The position numbers and the translations under genes were made by a program. Positions 47,921 to 60,857 of a stretch of 64,000 nt of DNA are shown piece by piece. The stretch covers positions 4,898,001 to 4,962,000 of the forward strand of contig NZ_LT629802.1 of the NCBI RefSeq assembly GCF_900106045.1, in the 5' to 3' direction. Positions within the stretch are counted from its first letter, which is position 1; the number at the start of each line of letters is the position of its first letter. Under the pieces are notes generated by a model. The model was not told the DNA's origin. It ran no database searches and saw only the letters and a program-made list of their open reading frames with translations. Source of the DNA: Pseudomonas mucidolens (GTDB taxonomy: Bacteria > Pseudomonadota > Gammaproteobacteria > Pseudomonadales > Pseudomonadaceae).

Positions 47921-48691
47921 ATGTCGATTTTGCAGGCCATCAGAACCTTTTTCTTTTACCTGCTGCTGGGCACCAGTTCCTTGCTCTGGTGCACCCTGAG
48001 CTTTTTTATCGCGCCCTTTTTGCCGTTCAAGGCGCGCTATCGTTTCATCAACGTTTATTGGTGCCGCTGCGCATTGTGGCTGACCAAGGTATTGCTGAAT
48101 ATCCGTTTCGAGATCAAAGGCGCCGAGCATGTCCCGGACCAGCCTTGCGTGATTCTGTCGAACCACCAGAGCACATGGGAAACCTTCTTTCTCTCGGCGT
48201 ACTTTTCACCCCTGAGCCAGGTGCTCAAGCGTGAGCTGCTATTCGTACCCTTCTTTGGTTGGGCCATGGCGATGCTGCGCCCGATTGCGATTGATCGCGA
48301 CAACCCCAAGGCGGCGCTCAAGCACGTCGCAAAGAAGGGTGACGAACTGCTCAAGGACGGGGTCTGGGTGCTGATCTTTCCCGAGGGTACACGTGTGCCG
48401 TTTGGCACTGTGGGCAAGTTCTCCAGGGGCGGTACGGCATTGGCGGTCAACGCCAACCTGCCAGTGCTGCCGATCGCCCACAACGCGGGCAGGTTCTGGC
48501 CGAAAGAGGGCTGGGCCAAACGCGCGGGCACCATCACCGTGGTCATCGGCGAACCGATGTACGCCGAAGGCGAGGGGCCACGCGCGATTGCAGCGCTGAA
48601 TGACCGTGCAGCCGCATGGAATGAGGCTCAACAAAGGGCGATGGGATCATTGCCGCCACTGCCGGTCGCAGAAGACCAGACGGCCATTTGA
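47921..48691 (+). CDS. plsC: 1-acyl-sn-glycerol-3-phosphate acyltransferase family protein
   Basis: A 256-residue membrane acyltransferase of phospholipid synthesis. The N-terminus is hydrophobic (TFFFYLLLGTSSLLWC). The acceptor motif HX4E is SNHQSTWETFFLSA and the glycerolipid motif is FPEGTRVPFG. P. aeruginosa has the same gene next to gmhB (PA0005, from memory). It lies 84 bases after gmhB. Confidence 0.9.
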   Translation: MSILQAIRTFFFYLLLGTSSLLWCTLSFFIAPFLPFKARYRFINVYWCRCALWLTKVLLNIRFEIKGAEHVPDQPCVILSNHQSTWETFFLSAYFSPLSQVLKRELLFVPFFGWAMAMLRPIAIDRDNPKAALKHVAKKGDELLKDGVWVLIFPEGTRVPFGTVGKFSRGGTALAVNANLPVLPIAHNAGRFWPKEGWAKRAGTITVVIGEPMYAEGEGPRAIAALNDRAAAWNEAQQRAMGSLPPLPVAEDQTAI

Positions 48692-49064
48692 GTTTCTGTG
48701 GATAAGCTGTGTACGCTTTGTGCGAAAGTTGTCTATTTTTGATTTTAACTTTCTGATTTTATTACATATTTCTTAAGCTGATAAAACACACTGAAAACGT
48801 GCATAAGTTTTTTCCCCACGATAAAAATCGGCCCTCGCGGCTAAGCCGATCAGTTAAGCGAATGAGACATCCTGTAGGAGCGAGCTTGCTCGCGAAAAAC
48901 GTCAACGATAACGCGTGCCTTCTGGATAAACGCGGCGCCTTTGAGTTCTTCGCGAGCAAGGGCTAGGCGCCCCCCTTGCTCCTACAGAAAGCCTTAACTG
49001 ATCGGCATTAGCCCTTGCGGCCGTTTTTTCATACACGGTTGAACTTCGCTTTCATCCGGTCGTT
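48692..49064. other. intergenic region between plsC and the CHASE2 kinase gene
   Basis: This 373-base gap between convergent genes holds an AT-rich stretch (48730-48810), a hairpin ATCGGC...GCCGAT near 48826-48847 flanked by AAAA on its left, and a REPIN at 48873-48987. The hairpin with A-run on the plus strand would be a terminator for leftward transcripts. No gene is seen. Confidence 0.5.
48873..48987. repeat. REPIN with an altered right arm
   Basis: The left arm is TGTAGGAGCGAGCTTGCTCG and the spacer begins AAAAACGTCAACGATAACGCG. The right arm reads CGCGAGCAAGG then GGCGCCCCCCTTGC before TCCTACA, so about a dozen bases are inserted or rearranged relative to other copies. This copy may be decayed. 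Confidence 0.82.
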
Positions 49065-51368
49065 CTACTCCTGCCACAGCGGCAACTGCAGGCTGAAAAC
49101 CGTGCCCTGTCCAACCACGCTTTCGCACTCAATCCTTCCGCTGTGACGATCCACCACGGTCTTGACCATCGTCAGGCCCAGACCCAGGCCTTCACTGCCC
49201 TGGGCAGAAGCAAAGCGTCGATATTGGCTGAACAACTCCGGTAGATCCCCAGGCGCGATGCCGGGACCCTGATCCCTGATTCGACACGTCAGCCATTCGC
49301 CACTGCACTCGACACTCAAAGTAACCGTCGTGCCGGACGGACTGTATTTGATTGCATTCTGCAACAGGTTGAATAAGGCGCGGGTCAACAGCGATTGATC
49401 CGCCAAGACCATTTCTTCACCTGCCTCATCCAACGGGTGAACCAGGTGGATGCCTTTCAACTGAGCCAACAGCGCCACTTGATCAAACGCATCGAGTACC
49501 AGCATGGCGAACAGACTCGGCTGAAACTGATAGCCATCGGATTCAGCCTTGGCCAACTGGACGAACGACTCGGTCAGGTTCAGGGCGCGGCGCACCTGTT
49601 GTTCGATTTGGGCAAATACCGGGAAAGCCTCAGGGGTTTCATGGCGTTGGACGTCCAGTAGCGCGAGAATCGCCGAGTGCGGCGCGCGCAAATCGTGGGA
49701 CAAGAAGCGTAGAAGCGTTTCGCGCTGCTGCTGGGCCTCACGTTCGATGCTCAGATCCGTCAGGCTCAATAACCAACCCAACGCCACTTCGCCATCTGCC
49801 GGCAGCAATGGTGCAAGCTCCAGGCGCAGGCTGCGTTGTCGGATGTCGCGAAACTCGCCGATCTCCAATGCCGACATCGCCGGGCGCACACCTTCCAACA
49901 ACGGCGGATAGCCCAATGCCGCAAGCTGCTCCTGCAGGTTTTCATTGACCAGCTCGCTATCAAACACCTCGCGGGCGATGCGGTTAGCCAGCAGGACGCT
50001 GCCTTTCGGGTCGGTAATCAGCGTTGCTACCGGCAGACACTCCAACCCATCGGCCATAAAGCGTCGCGTGTCGCGCGTGCGGCTCACGGCTTGCTCCAGG
50101 GCATAGATACGACCTTGCAACACGTCTCCGTTGCTGACGGGCGCACGGCGGCGCTCTGGCAGCACTTTGGGCTCACTGTCGAGCCGTGCCAGCTCCCAGC
50201 CGAAATACGCCAGGATCACGCTCAGACGACGCCAGTTCCAGATCAAGTACCCGAGCAGCAAGCCGATCAGGCAGGCCGCAGGTGACCACCACGCGCCCAG
50301 GCGCAATAAGCCCCAGGCGCCGAGGAGGGCGATAGTCATGCTGCCCAGGGTCAACCACAATGCATAACGCGGGCGAAACAGCAGCAGGCCCAGCAACACC
50401 GCCACCATTGAGGTCGCCAGCAATGCCGCCAGCCAGCCGGGCAAGACGGTAATGCTGCGTCCTTGCATCAAACCGTTGAGGATATTGGCCTGGATTTCCA
50501 CGCCTGGTGTGGTGCCTACACTGGCCGACAAGGGCGTGACGTAACGATCCCCCATGCCTGGCGCAGTGGCGCCCACCAGAATCAAACGATCACGCAGCAA
50601 CTCGGGCGGGACCTCACCGCGCAGCACGCTGACATAAGGCACACTGGGAAAGCCGTCGTCGGCCGCGATAAAGGGAATCCGAATAGCATTGTCGCGCTGC
50701 CAGTCCTTGCTCGTTGACGCGGCAGATAACCCTGGCATGGCGGTTTTTCCGCCACTCAGCTCGTAGGCCAACCAAGCCAGTTGCGGCCTCATTTGCCCAG
50801 TCGGCCCTTCCCGCAGATAGAGGCTGCGAACGATACCGTCGCCGTCGGCTTCCACATTGATATGCCCAATGCCCCTGACGCAATCACGCAGCGGCAGCAC
50901 CGGCAATATTTGCCGTATCGGCTGAGCATAACGCGGCGTGCCTTCGCGGATCAGCGGCAGCAGGACGTTGCCCGCCTGGCAAATCGCCTGGGCCAGACGC
51001 TGGTCATCGGCGGGATCGCGTGCCGGTTCACTGAAGATCACATCGAACAAAATGCCTGCGGGTTTGGCTGCGTTCAATTGGTCAATCAGATCGGCGTGCA
51101 GGCGACGTGACCAGGGCCATTGTCCCAATTGCCTGAGACTCAGGTCATCGATGGTCACCAGCAAAACGCGCGGTTCCACCGGTAACGGCGTTAACCGCCG
51201 AAGGCTGTCATACAGCAGATTATTGAGCGCAAAGCCAGGGCTGAGGGACAGGAAAGCGGTCATCGGCAACAGGAGCAGACTGATCCACAACCATTCCCGC
51301 ACAAGACCATTGAACAGGCGTTGAGCTTGAGTCGGCTGGCGCTTTTCAGCCTTGCGCCACAGCCTCAC
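49065..51368 (-). CDS. CHASE2-domain sensor histidine kinase
   Basis: A 767-residue membrane sensor. After an N-terminal helix (WISLLLLPMTAFLSL) comes a periplasmic CHASE2 domain (roughly 45-320; VLLVTIDDLSLRQLGQWPWSR). Three membrane helices follow, then a PAS-like region, and a kinase core. The phospho-acceptor is His558 in FLSHDLRAP. The N-box is FNLLQNAIKYSP, the G1 box is RIRDQGPGIA and the G2 box is GLGLGLTMVK. It starts 18 bases after the FecR-domain gene and probably shares its transcript. The likely partner is the divergent regulator at 53244. Confidence 0.9.
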   Translation of the reverse strand: MRLWRKAEKRQPTQAQRLFNGLVREWLWISLLLLPMTAFLSLSPGFALNNLLYDSLRRLTPLPVEPRVLLVTIDDLSLRQLGQWPWSRRLHADLIDQLNAAKPAGILFDVIFSEPARDPADDQRLAQAICQAGNVLLPLIREGTPRYAQPIRQILPVLPLRDCVRGIGHINVEADGDGIVRSLYLREGPTGQMRPQLAWLAYELSGGKTAMPGLSAASTSKDWQRDNAIRIPFIAADDGFPSVPYVSVLRGEVPPELLRDRLILVGATAPGMGDRYVTPLSASVGTTPGVEIQANILNGLMQGRSITVLPGWLAALLATSMVAVLLGLLLFRPRYALWLTLGSMTIALLGAWGLLRLGAWWSPAACLIGLLLGYLIWNWRRLSVILAYFGWELARLDSEPKVLPERRRAPVSNGDVLQGRIYALEQAVSRTRDTRRFMADGLECLPVATLITDPKGSVLLANRIAREVFDSELVNENLQEQLAALGYPPLLEGVRPAMSALEIGEFRDIRQRSLRLELAPLLPADGEVALGWLLSLTDLSIEREAQQQRETLLRFLSHDLRAPHSAILALLDVQRHETPEAFPVFAQIEQQVRRALNLTESFVQLAKAESDGYQFQPSLFAMLVLDAFDQVALLAQLKGIHLVHPLDEAGEEMVLADQSLLTRALFNLLQNAIKYSPSGTTVTLSVECSGEWLTCRIRDQGPGIAPGDLPELFSQYRRFASAQGSEGLGLGLTMVKTVVDRHSGRIECESVVGQGTVFSLQLPLWQE

Positions 51369-51386
51369 CGGCAGGTCGCCCCAGTG

Positions 51387-52376
51387 TTACTGCACACGGG
51401 AGGCGGGCGGATAATAGAAAATGTCATAAACCCCAGCCTCTCCCTCCAGTCCTTGCTCATCAAACGCGGACACGCGAACGTGATAGAACGATGCCTTGAG
51501 CCCAGTGAAGCTTACACGCGGTTCACTGGAAAAATTTTCCTGCTTGATGTTCATAAAAGCTTTATCGGAGGCGACCTGGGCACGGTAGCGTTGCGCACCC
51601 GGCAGCGGGCGCAGGAATAACGTCCACACCGGGGCATCACCTTTCTGGCCGTCCTGCCCGACCAATCGCGGGGCGCCCAGCAACTCCACGGTTTTCAACT
51701 CACCCTGTTTTTTGAACAAGACGCCTTGCCGGGCCCCGACCTGCAATTGCTCTTGCACCGGGCCCTCGGGCACTTCGGTTGGGCGCCCCGCATCCAGGTG
51801 CTCGGTACGACTGACCGCGACCAGGCCATTGAGCACCTCGACCACCGACTGATCATCGTCGTTGCGCACGCGAAAGTGAGTGCCACGCACGCCCAACACA
51901 CCGACCGGAGTCACGATCTGAAAGCGATCATGATCACTGGTGCGCTTGAGCACATAGGCTTCGACCTGGCCTTGCTCCAGAATCACCTGGGGAATTGCAA
52001 GCTCGGATGCCAGACGCAACCGAACCTGAGAACTGGAGGGCAAGACAACCCGCGAACCATCTCCCAACAACAGGCTGACAAACGCTGACGGTGAGGTCTG
52101 CACGCCTTCCAGCTCATCGATCACCATGCCTTCTTCGAGCACGCTCGGGCGGCCTTGGGCATCCAGTTTCCAAGCTTCGCCCGTGAGGTGCTGAACGACC
52201 GCAGGTAACGGCTGTGCCCGACAGAGCAGGTTGTCATCAATATAGGGCGCACGAATAGCAGCCGGCTTCGCCATGACGACCGGACTGCCGGCACAGAACG
52301 CCATGATCAAGCCTGAGCTTAATAAAAGAGCGAGAGGAGAGCGGGTACGACGAGGGAAGAGGGTCATGGTATCCAT
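51387..52376 (-). CDS. FecR-domain periplasmic protein
   Basis: A protein of about 329 residues. A signal peptide ends near VVMAKPAA, and a FecR-like beta domain follows (residues about 70-200: DGSRVVLPSSSQVRLRL, VLGVRGTHFRV). A C-terminal part resembles a fibronectin-like sandwich (ASFYHVRVSAFDEQGLEG). It lies upstream of and close to a CHASE2 kinase, a pairing known in several proteobacteria, and is probably a periplasmic ligand or accessory of that sensor. The start may be the ATG at 52376 or 52367; neither has a good binding site. Confidence 0.85.
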   Translation of the reverse strand: MDTMTLFPRRTRSPLALLLSSGLIMAFCAGSPVVMAKPAAIRAPYIDDNLLCRAQPLPAVVQHLTGEAWKLDAQGRPSVLEEGMVIDELEGVQTSPSAFVSLLLGDGSRVVLPSSSQVRLRLASELAIPQVILEQGQVEAYVLKRTSDHDRFQIVTPVGVLGVRGTHFRVRNDDDQSVVEVLNGLVAVSRTEHLDAGRPTEVPEGPVQEQLQVGARQGVLFKKQGELKTVELLGAPRLVGQDGQKGDAPVWTLFLRPLPGAQRYRAQVASDKAFMNIKQENFSSEPRVSFTGLKASFYHVRVSAFDEQGLEGEAGVYDIFYYPPASRVQ

Positions 52377-52543
52377 CAAGGTTCTAGTTCTAATAATTCA
52401 TCAGAAAGCGCGTTCAGAAAGCGTCTTGCTGGAGCAGGACCTTGAGTGCCGCCTACGATACCCGATGACGCATCGCACTCGATAGCCGAAATGTCTGACG
52501 CGATAGACACGACCGCTGGCTGGACCGTGACCCATTGAGAATG

Positions 52544-52676
52544 GATGACACGTCCCTGTGTCGACCGATTCGACATTGTCGAGCCGGGTGTACATCGAAG
52601 AAATACTGTCCCTCACATCTCCCCGACAACAGTCCGCGGCGAACCTCGGACTACAGATGACACGTCCCTGAGTCGA
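52544..52676. repeat. 21-base direct repeat upstream of the FecR gene
   Basis: GATGACACGTCCCTGTGTCGA (52544-52564) recurs as GATGACACGTCCCTGAGTCGA (52656-52676), one base different and 112 bases apart. The core ACACGTCCCTG could be a binding site or a decayed repeat. It is not of the REP type. Confidence 0.6.
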
Positions 52677-52772
52677 GAGCGCTTCCCGCGCAAGCCCTCC
52701 GTGTTTCACACTGTGATAGAGAATTTACCTACAACAAAGGTCTGCGTGGGGCTTTGCCACATTTGTTCAGAT

Positions 52773-53027
52773 TCAGAATACCCAACGCTGAGTGGTTGAC
52801 TGGTGCGGACGTGGCGCCTCAACCTGCAGGCCTGCGTACCCCAAGGAGTCAACGGCCTCATGCAACGAGTGAACTTCATTAAACGGAACTATCATGTTCG
52901 GATTACTGGCACTCACCGTTTCTGTGCCGAGCGTCGCAGCGGCGACCACCATCAGCATCTTTCCCCACACGCTGACCTTCTGCAGGACGATCGCTTGTCG
53001 TGATAGCGCATAAAAGCGGTTCGCCAT
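52773..53027 (-). CDS. candidate small secreted or membrane-anchored protein, unknown
   Basis: An 84-residue frame starting MANRFYALSRQAIVLQK. A strong AAGGAAAAGG precedes its ATG at 53027. Residues 22-40 (GKMLMVVAAATLGTETVSA) look like a signal peptide with an AxA-type cleavage site. The mature part is about 44 residues, ending in QRWVF, with no cysteine. No family is recognised. Its position between FecR and the response regulator makes a link to that pathway possible, but this is inference. Confidence 0.5.
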   Translation of the reverse strand: MANRFYALSRQAIVLQKVSVWGKMLMVVAAATLGTETVSASNPNMIVPFNEVHSLHEAVDSLGYAGLQVEAPRPHQSTTQRWVF

Positions 53028-53243
53028 TGATCCTTTTCCTTAGGAGCTCGAGCCGGTATCGTTCCAGCTGGGTACGCGATGTTTAACGGCCTAAGGGCTA
53101 TCTGATATCAGCGTACCGAGAGTTCCACGGGACTTGAGAATCTGGTCATAATTATTCAGATTCAACACTCGGTTTTTGCGCAGCTACCTGCGGCGTTGGC
53201 AATACCTGCGTAGCACTCATCAAGAAAGAAAGGACCCTCCCAC

Positions 53244-53984
53244 ATGCGTGTCGCGATACTGGATGACGAACCTGCTGAATTGAAGCGGGTGGAACAGACA
53301 CTGCGACAAATTCCAAACGCCTCGGAACAGCCATGGACGCTGCATTGCTTCGAACGCGGTGAAGACTTGCTGCGCCAATTGCGCCGGGAAACGTTTGATT
53401 TGCTGGTGCTTGACTGGCAATTACCTGACCTCAGCGGCCTAGCCATTTTGCGCTGGACCCGCGAACACCTCGAGGCGCCACCCCCTGCCATCATGCTCAC
53501 CAGTCGCGATGCAGAGGCCGATATCGTCACGGCGTTGAACAGCGGCGCGGATGACTACGTCAGCAAACCCTTTCGCCCTAACGAACTCAAGGCACGCGTA
53601 ATGGCGGTCCTGCGTCGCCACGGCTTAAATAAAGCCAAGGCCAGCGAAGTGTCGGTGTTTAATGACCTGACGTTTGACGATGCAGAACTTACCGTGACCC
53701 GCAACGGCACGCCTATCAACCCCACCGAAAGAGAGTACCGTCTGGCGCGCTGCCTGTTCGACAACCTGGCTCGACCGCTGTCCCGAGAGTATTTGTATGA
53801 GCGGTTCTGGACCCATGAAGAAATGGTCTCTTCAAGGCCGCTGGATACTCATATCTATCGATTACGCAACAAACTGGGTCTGACGGCTGATCGCGGGTGG
53901 CAGTTGCTGACCATCTACGGCTACGGGTACCGACTGGAAAGCGTCACTGCTTCCAATGGGGAAGAGGAAGAAAAATTGGCTTGA
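53244..53984 (+). CDS. OmpR-type response regulator
   Basis: A 246-residue two-component regulator. The receiver domain has the phospho-acceptor Asp57 in LVLDWQLPDLSG, Thr in IMLTSRD and Lys in YVSKPFRP. The C-terminal winged helix is OmpR-like (REYRLARCLFDNLARPLSREYLYERFW). AAAGGA precedes the ATG. It is divergent from the FecR-CHASE2 kinase pair and is the obvious cognate regulator. The tail is acidic (SNGEEEEKLA). A parS-like site follows the stop directly. Confidence 0.9.
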   Translation: MRVAILDDEPAELKRVEQTLRQIPNASEQPWTLHCFERGEDLLRQLRRETFDLLVLDWQLPDLSGLAILRWTREHLEAPPPAIMLTSRDAEADIVTALNSGADDYVSKPFRPNELKARVMAVLRRHGLNKAKASEVSVFNDLTFDDAELTVTRNGTPINPTEREYRLARCLFDNLARPLSREYLYERFWTHEEMVSSRPLDTHIYRLRNKLGLTADRGWQLLTIYGYGYRLESVTASNGEEEEKLA

Positions 53985-54000
53985 TGTTCCACGTGGAGCA
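53985..54000. promoter_or_regulatory. ParB binding site, parS (one mismatch)
   Basis: TGTTCCACGTGGAGCA matches the parS palindrome TGTTCCACGTGGAACA except at position 14. It lies between the regulator stop and a terminator, in the origin-proximal zone where Pseudomonas parS sites cluster. Confidence 0.75.
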
Positions 54001-54022
54001 TTCCGTCATTAGTTTTTTGCAT

Positions 54023-54055
54023 AAAAAAGGCCAACGCTAAGCGTTGGCCTTTTTT
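54023..54055. terminator. bidirectional rho-independent terminator
   Basis: GGCCAACGC pairs exactly with GCGTTGGCC over loop TAA, flanked by six A on the left and six T on the right. It ends both the response regulator and gyrB, which converge here. Confidence 0.95.
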
Positions 54056-54071
54056 GTTTGGCGTGTCTGGA

Positions 54072-57597
<3,526 letters not shown>

Positions 57598-57617
57598 CTA
57601 GCTTCTGCTGAACATGA

Positions 57618-58721
57618 TTACAGACGCATCGGCATAACGACGTAGGCCGAGTCATCATTATCCGACTCCTGCACCAGCGCGCTGCTGTTGGAGTCAGACA
57701 GAATCAGGCGAACCTGTTCAGTCGTCATCACGCCCAGCACGTCCAGCAGGTAGCTGACGTTGAAGCCGATCTCCAGGGAGCCGCCGTTGTAATCGACGCC
57801 TACTTCTTCTTCCGCTTCTTCCTGTTCCGGGTTGTTAGCCTGGATCTTCAATTGACCATTGGCCAATTGCAGACGAATACCACGATATTTTTCATTGGAA
57901 AGAATCGCAGTACGGCTGAACGCTTCACGCAGGGCTTGGCGATCGCCGATCACCAACTTGTCGCCGCCTTTGGGCAGGACGCGCTCGTAATCCGGGAATT
58001 TACCGTCCACCAGTTTGGAGGTGAAGGTGAACTCACCAGTCGTCGCGCGGATGTGGTGTTGGCCGAGCACGATGCTGACGTTGCCGTCCGGCTCGGTGAG
58101 CAAACGCGCCAGCTCGAGGATACCCTTGCGCGGCACAATCACTTGGTGACGGTCCGGCTGACCGATGTCGGCCTGCATCGAACACATCGCCAGGCGATGG
58201 CCGTCAGTGGCCACCGCACGGATGATGCCTGCCGAGACTTCCAGCAGCATACCGTTGAGGTAATAACGCACGTCTTGCTGGGCCATGGCGAAGCTGGTGC
58301 GCTCGATCAACCGGCGCAGCTTGCTTTGCTCCAGGCTGCACGTCAGCGAACCTGGGCCTTCTTCTACCGTCGGGAAGTCATTCGCCGGCAGGGTAGAAAG
58401 CGTGAAACGACTGCGCCCGGCCTTGACCACCAGCTTCTGCTCATCGACTTTGATGTCGATCATCGCATCGTTGGGCAGGCTCTTGCAGATGTCCATCAGC
58501 TTGCGCGCAGGTACGGTGATTTCACCGGGCTCTGCGGCATCTTCCAGCTGTACACGACCAACCAGCTCAACTTCCAGATCGGTACCGGTTAACGACAACT
58601 GCTGGCCTTCGACCACCAGCAATACGTTGGAAAGCACCGGCAAGGTCTGTCGGCGCTCGACGACGCCTGCGACCAGTTGCAGGGGTTTCAACAGGGCTTC
58701 GCGTTGAATGGTGAAATGCAT
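57618..58721 (-). CDS. dnaN: DNA polymerase III beta subunit (sliding clamp)
   Basis: The 367-residue ring-forming clamp that tethers DNA polymerase III. It consists of three similar domains. It begins MHFTIQREALLKPLQLVAGVVE and ends in the conserved AYVVMPMRL. It lies 39 bases after dnaA in the same orientation and 20 bases before recF. Confidence 0.98.
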   Translation of the reverse strand: MHFTIQREALLKPLQLVAGVVERRQTLPVLSNVLLVVEGQQLSLTGTDLEVELVGRVQLEDAAEPGEITVPARKLMDICKSLPNDAMIDIKVDEQKLVVKAGRSRFTLSTLPANDFPTVEEGPGSLTCSLEQSKLRRLIERTSFAMAQQDVRYYLNGMLLEVSAGIIRAVATDGHRLAMCSMQADIGQPDRHQVIVPRKGILELARLLTEPDGNVSIVLGQHHIRATTGEFTFTSKLVDGKFPDYERVLPKGGDKLVIGDRQALREAFSRTAILSNEKYRGIRLQLANGQLKIQANNPEQEEAEEEVGVDYNGGSLEIGFNVSYLLDVLGVMTTEQVRLILSDSNSSALVQESDNDDSAYVVMPMRL

Positions 58722-58760
58722 GGTCTAGTCCCTTGCCTTAATAAGCTGCGCTGGTGTTCA

Positions 58761-60272
58761 TCAAGTTGTCAGTGTACGCAGCAGGTTCTTGTAGTCCTCG
58801 CGAATGTCCGCGTCGGATTCCTTAAGTTCGTTGATCTTGCGGCATGCATGCAAGACCGTGGTGTGGTCACGACCACCAAACACATCACCAATTTCCGGCA
58901 GGCTGTGGTTGGTCAACTCCTTGGAGAGGGCCATGGCAACCTGACGGGGACGTGCTACCGAGCGCGAACGGCGCTTGGACAGCAGATCGGAAATCTTGAT
59001 TTTGTAGTACTCGGCCACCGTGCGTTGAATGTTATCCACACTGACCAGCTTGTCTTGCAACGCCAACAAGTCTTTCAGCGATTCGCGAATCAATTCGATG
59101 GTGATATCGCGTCCCATGAAGTGCGAGTGAGCGATGACCCGCTTGAGCGCGCCCTCCAGCTCACGCACGTTGGAACGAATGCGCTGGGCAATGAAGAATG
59201 CAGCATCGTGAGGCAGGTCGACTTTCGCCTGGTCAGCTTTCTTCATCAGGATCGCGACCCGGGTTTCCAGCTCTGGAGGCTCTACCGCAACCGTCAGACC
59301 CCAACCGAAGCGCGATTTCAAACGCTCTTCCAGGCCTTCGATTTCCTTCGGATAACGGTCACTGGTCAAGATGACTTGCTGGCCGCCTTCAAGCAACGCA
59401 TTGAACGTGTGGAAAAACTCCTCCTGGGAGCGTTCCTTGCGCGCGAAGAACTGAATGTCATCGATCAGCAGCGCATCGACCGAACGGTAGAACCGTTTGA
59501 ACTCGTTGATCGCGTTGAGCTGCAAGGCCTTGACCATGTCAGCCACGAAGCGTTCCGAGTGCAGGTACACGACCTTGGCATTCGGGTTCTTCTTTAATAG
59601 ATGGTTACCCACCGCATGCATCAAGTGAGTTTTACCCAAGCCAACGCCGCCATAAAGGAAAAGCGGGTTGTAACCATGCTTGGGATTGTCGGCAACCTGC
59701 CAGGCCGCGGCACGGGCCAATTGGTTGGACTTACCTTCGACGAAATTCTCAAAGGTGAAGGTACGGTTCAGGTAGCTGGTGTGCTTGAGCGCACCCTCGA
59801 CCTGCACTGTGCGCTGTTCGGCGCGAACCGGCGCTTGCTGGGAACTGGCACCCGCCATCGGATCGAAGCTGTCACGGGACGGCTCTTCGCTGACCGGCGC
59901 ATTCTTCTGCGTAGAGGACTTCGTCGGGGCTGGCGCGGTCGGCGGATTATTGCCAGACGCCGTTACCTGCGTTTGTGAAGCAGCAGCGGCCAACGGCGCA
60001 TTCGGTGCGGGACGCGGTGCCGAGCTGCGCTTGCTACCTATTAATAAGGAAAGCGCCGGAGCCAGCCCATTGCCATGTTCATCGAGCAATTCGAGAACAC
60101 GGCTCAGGTACTTCTCATTGACCCAGTCGAGAACAAAACGGTTGGGTGCATAGACGCGCAACTCGTCGCCTTCGGCTTCGACCTGTAGCGGACGGATCCA
60201 GGTGTTGAATTGCTGGGCAGGCAGCTCATCGCGCAAAAGCTCCACGCACTGCTGCCAAAGTTCCACTGACAC
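58761..60272 (-). CDS. dnaA: chromosomal replication initiator protein DnaA
   Basis: A 503-residue initiator that binds DnaA boxes and opens oriC. Domain I ([25 protein letters not shown]) is followed by a Pro/Ala-rich linker, the AAA+ domain with Walker [11 protein letters not shown] and Walker [13 protein letters not shown], and domain IV with [15 protein letters not shown]. The start is a GTG at 60272, as is usual for Pseudomonas dnaA. The promoter must lie within the box-rich region to the right. Confidence 0.98.
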   Translation of the reverse strand: MSVELWQQCVELLRDELPAQQFNTWIRPLQVEAEGDELRVYAPNRFVLDWVNEKYLSRVLELLDEHGNGLAPALSLLIGSKRSSAPRPAPNAPLAAAASQTQVTASGNNPPTAPAPTKSSTQKNAPVSEEPSRDSFDPMAGASSQQAPVRAEQRTVQVEGALKHTSYLNRTFTFENFVEGKSNQLARAAAWQVADNPKHGYNPLFLYGGVGLGKTHLMHAVGNHLLKKNPNAKVVYLHSERFVADMVKALQLNAINEFKRFYRSVDALLIDDIQFFARKERSQEEFFHTFNALLEGGQQVILTSDRYPKEIEGLEERLKSRFGWGLTVAVEPPELETRVAILMKKADQAKVDLPHDAAFFIAQRIRSNVRELEGALKRVIAHSHFMGRDITIELIRESLKDLLALQDKLVSVDNIQRTVAEYYKIKISDLLSKRRSRSVARPRQVAMALSKELTNHSLPEIGDVFGGRDHTTVLHACRKINELKESDADIREDYKNLLRTLTT

Positions 60273-60857
60273 GGATATCCCCTAAGTTGAAAGCCGGTGA
60301 GGCAAAAACAGCCGCCATTGTAGCGGCGAGCCGTCCACTTATCCACATGAAGGTTGCTCACAGGGCGTCAAGAATCACTGTTTTAGCAGAGATAAAGCCG
60401 ACCAATGGTCTGTGCATAAGCCCTGTGGATAAGCGGGCCTGAGCTCGTTGTACAAGTGGGGGCGAAAGTCTGTGGGTAACTGGCCTGTGGATAACCAAGC
60501 ATTCCACACACAGCTTATCCGATAGCGCAGCACAGGCAGAACACCGTTTCTCCCCCGTGTTGTCATTCTCTGTACAGTACGTAAATAAAGGCCTGGATGT
60601 ACTTATCCACAGAAGATTGCCTGCCTAGCTTTTATAAGCTTTACAGAAAAGCTTTAAATAACTTCCTTCTTTATTTTTATATCTATGGCATCACACATGG
60701 AAGCCGAACCTTCCCGGACAGGCCCGAACGCTATAGAGATCTAATTGAAGGAAAAGCTGGTTGGAAATTGACCTAGAGGCTTGCTTTCTCTAGAATCGCC
60801 GGTCTCTTAAAACGGGGGCCATTCCGGCCCGTTGTGGACGAACCAGGTAACAACGCC
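60273..60857. other. origin of replication, oriC (dnaA-rpmH intergenic)
   Basis: A 585-base region between dnaA and rpmH. Perfect DnaA boxes (TTATCCACA) occur on the plus strand at 60339-60347 and 60603-60611, and on the minus strand at 60424-60432 and 60486-60494. One-base variants are at 60411-60419 and 60471-60479. An AT-rich stretch follows at about 60628-60690 and is a likely unwinding element. This intergenic region is the established functional oriC of Pseudomonas. The rpmH promoter lies at its right end. Confidence 0.9.

Larger units (their letters stand above)
52377..53243. other. 867-base region between the FecR and response-regulator genes
   Basis: The region contains a 21-base direct repeat (52544-52564 and 52656-52676) and many TCGA/CGAT inverted motifs. 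It also holds one plausible small leftward gene (52773-53027). The FecR and regulator promoters must lie here. The frame 52401-52709 on the minus strand shows no binding site or recognisable domain, so I do not call it a gene. Confidence 0.5.

Noticed and set aside
52401..52709. Minus-strand frame of 102 codons in the FecR-regulator gap
   Set aside because: No binding site, no hydrophobic or conserved segment; it overlaps the direct repeats.
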